Below the pieces are notes generated by a model. That model was not told the DNA's origin and did no database searches. It saw only the letters and a program-made list of their open reading frames with translations. Positions 59,150 through 64,000 of a stretch of DNA of 64,000 nucleotides are shown here, piece after piece. Position 1 is the first letter of the stretch. Each line of letters starts with the position of its first letter. The DNA comes from Variovorax sp. UMC13. GTDB taxonomy: Bacteria; Pseudomonadota; Gammaproteobacteria; Burkholderiales; Burkholderiaceae_C. The stretch spans positions 310,001 through 374,000 of the forward strand of contig NZ_LZZW01000031.1 in NCBI RefSeq assembly GCF_014170375.1, given 5' to 3'. The position numbers and the translations under genes are program-made.

Positions 59150-59767
59150 ATGACAATTCATCGACTGATCCGCGAAGGACGTCGACGCCTCGGCATGAGC
59201 GAGAAACAATTCGCCGAAGCCGTGGGCGTCAGCCGCGGTGCCGTGCAGCAATGGGAGAAGCCGGGCGGCACCGCGCCCAAACGCAGCAACCAGCCGCAGG
59301 TGGCCGCGTTGCTGGGCATTTCCGTGGCCGAGTTGATGTCCGGCGGCTCGAACATCCGGCAGGGTGTGGACGTGCGCGTCGAGGTCCCGCTGGTGTCGGA
59401 AGTCGAGGCCGGCAACTACACCGTCATCGACAATTTCAAGCCCCGAAGCAATTTCGAGATGGTGCTGGTGGGCGTGCCGGTGCAGCGCCACACCTACGCG
59501 TTGCGCGTGCACGGTGACAGCATGGTCAGCGAGACGCGCGACTCCTTCCCGGAGGGAGCGATCATCATCGTGGAACCGGAGATGGCGCCTCTGCCAGGCG
59601 ACTACGTCATTGCGCTCAACGAAGCCAACGAGACCACCTTCAAGCAGCTGATCAAGGACGGCGGCGAGCTGTTCCTCAAGCCGCTCAACCTGCGCTACCC
59701 GATCCGGCGGCTGGGCTCGGCCCGCATCATCGGGGTGGTGCGCGAAGTCACCAAGCGCTTCCGCTGA
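59150..59767 (+). CDS. XRE-HTH/S24 peptidase-type transcriptional repressor
   Basis: 205 residues. N-terminal HTH (LGMSEKQFAEAVGVSRGAVQ QWEKPGG) and C-terminal LexA/CI-like S24 domain with catalytic Ser124 (RVHGDSMV) and Lys165 (TTFKQLI). An Ala87-Gly88 bond in SEVEAGNYTV sits where LexA-like repressors cut themselves. It looks like a phage-type repressor, but no phage genes surround it. It may be a domesticated regulator or respond to DNA damage. Operator-like repeats flank it on both sides. Confidence 0.87.
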   Translation: MTIHRLIREGRRRLGMSEKQFAEAVGVSRGAVQQWEKPGGTAPKRSNQPQVAALLGISVAELMSGGSNIRQGVDVRVEVPLVSEVEAGNYTVIDNFKPRSNFEMVLVGVPVQRHTYALRVHGDSMVSETRDSFPEGAIIIVEPEMAPLPGDYVIALNEANETTFKQLIKDGGELFLKPLNLRYPIRRLGSARIIGVVREVTKRFR

Positions 59768-59777
59768 GCGGGTCAGA

Positions 59778-59807
59778 AACAGGAATTATTTTGATAGATT
59801 TCCTGTT
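59778..59807. promoter_or_regulatory. AT-rich inverted repeat downstream of the repressor gene
   Basis: AACAGGAA (59778-59785) and TTCCTGTT (59800-59807) are perfect 8-bp arms with a 14-bp loop holding TTTTGATAGA. TTGATAGA also occurs at 59091-59098, ahead of the same gene. It could be a second repressor site or an AT-rich terminator; no GC stem or trailing T-run supports the latter. Confidence 0.5.
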
Positions 59808-59871
59808 CAACGACAGTATTTCCATCGCTTCCCAACACCGTACCGGCCACGCTGCGGCCGGACATCGCGGC

Positions 59872-60255
59872 TCACACTTCGCTCAACAGGGCGGCGCGCT
59901 TCCTGGCCAGCAAGGCGTCGATCGTCGCGTACAGATCGGGGTAGCGCATCGGCTTGACGATGCAGGCGTCGCAGCCAGCCGCCTCGGTGTGCTCCTGTTC
60001 GCTGATCGGCGCCAGCGCGATCACCGGGATGCCGGCCGCGGCCGGCGTCCGCTTGAGCAGCGCGGTCGCCGTCAACCCGTGGAGGCCCGGCATCTGCACG
60101 TCCATGAGGATCAGGTCGGGCTGCTCGGCGCAGGCCAGGCTCAGGCCCCGCTCGACGTCCGCGGCACGCAACGTGGCATGGCCCGCGTTGTGCAGCAGCA
60201 GCGAGGCCAGCTTCATGGTCGCCGGGTTGTCTTCGATGATCAGGACGAGGGCCAA
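59872..60255 (-). CDS. Single-domain response regulator, degenerate switch residue
   Basis: 127 residues from a TTG at 60255; the frame has no nearby ATG and its paralogue at 62535 starts the same way (LAL-x-LI-x-EDN). Acidic pair (IIEDNPATMKL), phospho-acceptor Asp (LILMDVQMPGLHG) and Lys (CIVKPMRY) are kept. The normally conserved Thr/Ser switch is Ala (VIALAPISEQ), and the following loop is two residues shorter than in the paralogue. It may accept phosphate without the normal conformational change, acting as a sink or a rewired regulator. Confidence 0.75.
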   Translation of the reverse strand: MALVLIIEDNPATMKLASLLLHNAGHATLRAADVERGLSLACAEQPDLILMDVQMPGLHGLTATALLKRTPAAAGIPVIALAPISEQEHTEAAGCDACIVKPMRYPDLYATIDALLARKRAALLSEV

Positions 60256-60408
60256 AAGAATGTTCCGCCGACTCGGTGCAGAAGCGGACTGGGAAATGCG
60301 TGGTGAAGCGGGCAAGGGACGCCGGAGATCGGCGCCCGACACCCGAACGTTAACATGAGGGAAACACTCTAGGCGTCGCGGGGCGGCCACACCGCCGTGG
60401 TGTGGCGC

Positions 60409-62538
60409 TCACGCCACCACCCCTTGTTCGATGTGGCGGCCGTCCTGCAGCAGGGCCTCCAGCGCCGCCAGCGGCAGCGGCCGGCTGAAGTAGTAGCCCT
60501 GCACCTGGTCACAGCCGTGCTGGCGCAGGAAAGCCAGTTGCGCCGCCGTCTCCACGCCTTCGGCGATGACCTCGAGCTTGAGGCTGTGGGCCAGGCCGAT
60601 GATGGCCAGCGTGATTGCGGCATCGTCGGGCCGCGTCGTGATGTCGCGGATGAAGTCGATGTCGATCTTGAGCTTGTCGACCGGAAAACGCCGCAGGTAG
60701 GCCAGGCTGGAGTAGCCGGTGCCGAAGTCGTCGACCGAGATCTGCAGGCCGCGCCGGCGCAGGCCCTGCAGCACCGCCACCGTGTGCGCGGTGTTCGCCA
60801 TCAGCGAGCTCTCGGTGAGTTCCAGTTCGAGCAGATGGGCCGGCACGCCGTTGGTCTCCAGCAGGCCGGCGATCGTCGCCTCCAGGTCGCCCTCGATGAA
60901 CTGGCGCTGGGCGATGTTCACTGCCACCTGCAGGTCGCCGACCGGGGAGTTGCGCCACAGCCGGATCTGGCGGCACACGGCGGCGATGACCCAGGCACCA
61001 GCGCGCACGATCAGGCCGCAATCCTCGAGCACCGGCACGAATTCCGCCGGCGAGACCACGCCGTGACCGGGCCGGTTCCAGCGCAGCAGCGCCTCGACGC
61101 CCACGACGCGCCCGCTGGCGACCTCCACCTTGGGCTGGTAGTGCAGCGCGAACTCCTCGTGGTCGAGCGCATGGCGCAGGGCCATCTCGAGCTCCAGCCG
61201 CGTCAGCGCATCGGCATTCATCTGCGGCGTGAAGAAGCGGCTGGTGTTGCGACCGCTCTGCTTGGCCTGGTACATCGCGGTGTCGGCGTACTGCATCAGC
61301 TGCTCGGCGTTGGGCGCGTCGTCCGGATAGATGCTGATGCCGACGCTGGCGCTCGACACCACGCTGCGCCCGCCCAGCACGAAGGGCTCGCGCAAGGCCT
61401 CGTACAGCGCATGCGCCACGGCCACCGCGCCGGCCTGCGGATCGTCGCGCACCAGGATCACCGCGAACTCGTCGCCGCCCAGGCGCCCGACCGCGTCGCG
61501 CAACTGCAGGCAGCCCCAGAGCCGGTCGCTGAACTGCACCAGCAGCTGGTCGCCGACCGGGTGGCCCAGGGTGTCGTTGACCTTCTTGAAGTGGTCCAGG
61601 TCGATGAACAGCACGGCCACCTGCCCCCGCCCGTCGGACGCCTGTGCGATGGCCTTGCGCAGCACCTCGTAGAACAGGGCCCGGTTGGGCAGTCCGGTGA
61701 GCGAGTCGTAGTGCGCCATCTGGTGCAGCCGGCGCTCGGCCTTCCTGCGTTCGGTGATGTCGCGCGCCACCGCCACCACCACCCAGCTGTCGCCGAAGCG
61801 GTGCGCGGTCCGCGTCACCTCGACCGGCACCATCACGCCGTCCTTGCGGCGCAGCAGGATGTCGGCCAGCCGGTGCTGCGCGTGGCCGGCGATGACGTCT
61901 TCCACGATGGCGCGCACGGCGCCGGGCTCGTCGTCGCCGAGGTCGGCCGGGCCGCGCCGCAGCAGCTCTTCGCGGCTGTAGCCGGTCAGGGTGCAGGCGG
62001 TGGCGTTGAGCTCCACGAAGCGCAGCGTGTCGCGGTCGATCAGGAAGATGCCGTCGGCGGTGGCGTCCATCGCGGTGCGGAAGCGCTGCAGGTCGGCGGT
62101 GCGCGTGCGCACCTCCTGCTCGAGGATGACGCCATGGTTGCGCTGGAAGTCGCTCAGGGCCTTCAGGCGCAGCAGGTTGCGCACCCGCAGCCACAGCTCG
62201 GCGCGGTCCACGGGCAGGCTGAGCACGTCCTCGGCGCCGGCCTCGAGGCTGCTCAGGCGCGACTGGCGGTCGACCAGGGCCGTCACCATGATGATCGGGA
62301 TGCTGGAGGTGGCGGGATTGGCCTTCAGCAGGCGCGCCATGGCGTGGCCGTCCATGTCCGGCATCCGCACGTCGAGCAGGATCAGGTCGGGTGCCTCGAG
62401 CGCGATGCGCGCCAGCCCTTCACGGCCGCTGGCCGCGCTCCAGGTGGTGTAGCCCTCGGGCGTCAGCAGGGCCTCGAGGAGCCGGCGGTTGGCCAGCTGG
62501 TCGTCGACGATGAGGATGGTGGCTGCGCGGGGCGTCAT
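60409..62538 (-). CDS. Response regulator with PAS, GGDEF and EAL domains
   Basis: 709 residues. Order: receiver ~6-125 (ILIVDDQLANRRLLEALLTP, LILLDVRMPDMDG, switch Thr in IIMVTALVD), PAS ~145-275 (AMDATADGIFLIDRDTLRFV), GGDEF ~280-440 with intact LGGDEFAVIL, EAL ~455-705 with GVEALLRW, NIAQRQF, ELTESSLM and DDFGTGYSSLAYLRRF all present. Both the cyclase and phosphodiesterase sites look competent, so net activity may depend on receiver phosphorylation. The inhibitory RxxD position reads QLRD. The ATG overlaps the upstream regulator's stop by four bases. Confidence 0.9.
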   Translation of the reverse strand: MTPRAATILIVDDQLANRRLLEALLTPEGYTTWSAASGREGLARIALEAPDLILLDVRMPDMDGHAMARLLKANPATSSIPIIMVTALVDRQSRLSSLEAGAEDVLSLPVDRAELWLRVRNLLRLKALSDFQRNHGVILEQEVRTRTADLQRFRTAMDATADGIFLIDRDTLRFVELNATACTLTGYSREELLRRGPADLGDDEPGAVRAIVEDVIAGHAQHRLADILLRRKDGVMVPVEVTRTAHRFGDSWVVVAVARDITERRKAERRLHQMAHYDSLTGLPNRALFYEVLRKAIAQASDGRGQVAVLFIDLDHFKKVNDTLGHPVGDQLLVQFSDRLWGCLQLRDAVGRLGGDEFAVILVRDDPQAGAVAVAHALYEALREPFVLGGRSVVSSASVGISIYPDDAPNAEQLMQYADTAMYQAKQSGRNTSRFFTPQMNADALTRLELEMALRHALDHEEFALHYQPKVEVASGRVVGVEALLRWNRPGHGVVSPAEFVPVLEDCGLIVRAGAWVIAAVCRQIRLWRNSPVGDLQVAVNIAQRQFIEGDLEATIAGLLETNGVPAHLLELELTESSLMANTAHTVAVLQGLRRRGLQISVDDFGTGYSSLAYLRRFPVDKLKIDIDFIRDITTRPDDAAITLAIIGLAHSLKLEVIAEGVETAAQLAFLRQHGCDQVQGYYFSRPLPLAALEALLQDGRHIEQGVVA

Positions 62539-62915
62539 GACGGCGCCGCCTTGCGGGCCAGCAGCGCGTCGATGGCCGCATACAGCGCGAGGTAGTGCAG
62601 CGGCTTGGCAATGTAGGCATCGCAGCCGGCCGCCTCGGTCTTCTGCCGGTCGTTCTTCATCGCCATCGCGGTCAGCGCGATCACGGGAATGGCGGCGGTC
62701 GCGGGCGCCTGCTTGAGCAGCGCGGTGGCGGTGAGCCCGTCCATGCCGGGCAGTTGCACGTCCATCAGGATCAGGTCGGGTTTCCCGGTGCGCGCCAGCG
62801 TCAGCCCGCTCTCGGCGTCCAGGGCGCTCAAGGTGGTGTGGCCGGCGTGGTGCAGCAGCAGGCAGACCAGCTTCATGTTGGCCGCGTTGTCTTCCACGAT
62901 CAGGATCAGGGCCAA
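62535..62915 (-). CDS. Single-domain response regulator (CheY-like), paralogue of 59872-60255
   Basis: 126 residues from a TTG at 62915 within the end of the kinase gene (10-bp overlap), the only start that keeps the conserved LALILIVEDN. The receiver is complete: LILMDVQLPGMDG phospho-acceptor Asp, switch Thr in VIALTAMAM, Lys in YIAKPLHY. It is coupled to the kinase upstream and to the GGDEF-EAL gene downstream (ATGA). It probably carries phosphate between them. Confidence 0.82.
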   Translation of the reverse strand: MALILIVEDNAANMKLVCLLLHHAGHTTLSALDAESGLTLARTGKPDLILMDVQLPGMDGLTATALLKQAPATAAIPVIALTAMAMKNDRQKTEAAGCDAYIAKPLHYLALYAAIDALLARKAAPS

Positions 62916-64000
62916 GCGGGCGCTCCCTGGGGCTCGGCCGCCGCGGCCTCCTGCCCATCGTCCCCGGCGGCCGCCGGCAGCGCCGGATCGAACAGCGGCA
63001 GCCAGACCGCGAAACAGGCGCCCTCCCCCTCGGCGCTGGCCACGGCCACCGTGCCGCCCTGCAGTTCGGCCAGCTGCCTGACCATCGCCAGGCCCAGCCC
63101 GGTGCCGGCGAAACGGCGCGCGAGGCTGCTGTCGATCTGGCTGAAGGCCTCGAACAGCCGCGTCATGTCGAAGGCCGACAGGCCGATGCCGGTGTCGGTG
63201 ACGCGGATCTCGAGGAAGGCGTCGTGCGCGCTGGGCGCCAGCGCGAAGCCATGGGCCGGCCACTCGCCGGGCAACGTCCCGACCCCTGCGCGCGGCACGC
63301 GCCGGGCCTGCAGCGTGACCCGGCCGCCGTCTCCGCTGAACTTCACCGCGTTCGACAGCAGGTTGTAGACGATCTGCTTGGTCTTGCGCGCATCGAGCTG
63401 CGCGCTGCCCAGCGCCTCTTCGGCGTCGAGCGCAAGTTCGACATGCTGCGCGGCGGCCTTGTCCTTGACGATCGACAGGCTGTCCTTGAACAGCCGGCCC
63501 AGGTCGACGGCTTCGCGCTCCAGCGTCATCATGCCGGCCTCGACCTTGCTCAGGTCCAGGATGTCGTTGATCAGGGACAGCAGGTGCAGCCCGCTGGCGA
63601 AGATGTCGCCGATGTAGCCGGTCTGGGTGTCGCTCATCGGGCCCATCAGGCCGTCTTTGAGCGCCTCGGAGAAACCGATGATCGCGTTGAGCGGCGTGCG
63701 CAACTCGTGCGACATCGTCGCCAGGAACTCCGACTTCATCCGGTTCGCGTGCTCGAGCTCCAGGTTCTTCTCTTCCAGCGCGCGCTCGATGCGGCGCCGG
63801 TCGGTCACGTCGCGTGCCGCGGCGATCACGCCCTGCAGCTGGCGGTCGCGGTTGTGGAAGGTGGCGGCGTTGTACGAGACCACGGTCTCGACACCGCTGA
63901 CGGCGCGCACCGTGAGCTCGTAGTCGCTGACCCGGTGCTCGGTCAGCACGCGGCCGATCGCGGCGTCGGCGCGGTCGGGGTCGGTGAAGAAGTTGCGGCA
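62906..64000 (-). CDS. PAS-containing sensor histidine kinase (5' truncated)
   Basis: The frame is open to the window edge, so the N-terminus is missing. The visible 364 residues begin inside a PAS domain (FFTDPDRADAAIGRVL, QGVIAAARDVTDRRRIERAL), then the H-box FLATMSHELRTPLNAIIGFS, N-box-like NLLSNAVKFSGDGG, and ATP-binding motifs (VTDTGIGLS, FAGTGLGLAMVRQLAELQGG). There is no attached receiver in the visible part. It is first in the kinase, regulator, GGDEF-EAL, regulator order and is the likely phosphate donor for the operon. Confidence 0.88.
   Translation of the reverse strand, partial: CRNFFTDPDRADAAIGRVLTEHRVSDYELTVRAVSGVETVVSYNAATFHNRDRQLQGVIAAARDVTDRRRIERALEEKNLELEHANRMKSEFLATMSHELRTPLNAIIGFSEALKDGLMGPMSDTQTGYIGDIFASGLHLLSLINDILDLSKVEAGMMTLEREAVDLGRLFKDSLSIVKDKAAAQHVELALDAEEALGSAQLDARKTKQIVYNLLSNAVKFSGDGGRVTLQARRVPRAGVGTLPGEWPAHGFALAPSAHDAFLEIRVTDTGIGLSAFDMTRLFEAFSQIDSSLARRFAGTGLGLAMVRQLAELQGGTVAVASAEGEGACFAVWLPLFDPALPAAAGDDGQEAAAAEPQGAPAWP

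Noticed and set aside
59150..59767. Prophage boundary
   Set aside because: Only the repressor is phage-like; there is no integrase, attachment duplication or structural gene in the surrounding sequence.

Overview
The window is very GC-rich, densely coded DNA from a betaproteobacterium, most likely a member of the Comamonadaceae close to Variovorax. This is inferred from gene content: azurin, a cbb3 oxidase cluster with FNR and HemN, a bo3 quinol oxidase with SURF1 and a RegB/RegA pair, Bug-type solute-binding proteins, CbpA/CbpM and many LysR regulators. I saw no rRNA, tRNA, CRISPR array, transposase or integrase. No gap between genes exceeds 300 bases.

Left part (1-20371): a truncated IclR-type HTH/periplasmic-binding fusion regulator and an IclR-like partner; a PaoABC-type molybdenum aldehyde oxidase operon with a divergent LysR; a run of single genes (lipocalin, DUF1330, two glutathione S-transferases, Gre-like factor, RibD-C reductase, TauE/SafE permease with divergent LysR, CPBP protease, acetyltransferase, oleate hydratase, PAS-GAF-GGDEF cyclase); then pssA, GST, histidine phosphatase, cbpA and cbpM.

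Microaerobic respiration block (20499-32184): azurin, TauE/DsbD_2-like protein, hemN, fnr, a small membrane protein, fixH/ccoH, ccoG, ccoPQON, ccoS, ccoI and a universal stress protein. FNR-type boxes lie between hemN and fnr, upstream of ccoN and between ccoI and usp, with a weaker one before azurin, so FNR probably controls the whole block.

Metal block (32207-44078): a small XRE protein and an oxygenase-like protein; a nikR / TonB receptor / DUF4198 operon, probably for nickel uptake; a TetR regulator and membrane protein, each preceded by the same operator at the same distance from ATG; an iron-starvation sigma factor/FecR/FecA-type set behind a Fur box; and a zinc-type pair (Fur-family regulator and COG0523 GTPase) separated by a perfect inverted repeat.

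Aerobic respiration block (44071-50893): RegA- and RegB-type redox regulators, SURF1 and cyoDCBA in one strand run. The right end (51053-64000) holds an MHS transporter, an array of 83-84 bp composite hairpin repeats, a Bug/AtuA-like catabolic cluster with a divergent LysR, a cytosine-deaminase-type amidohydrolase, a methyltransferase, a lone response regulator, an S24-type repressor, and a phosphorelay/c-di-GMP operon that runs off the end of the window.
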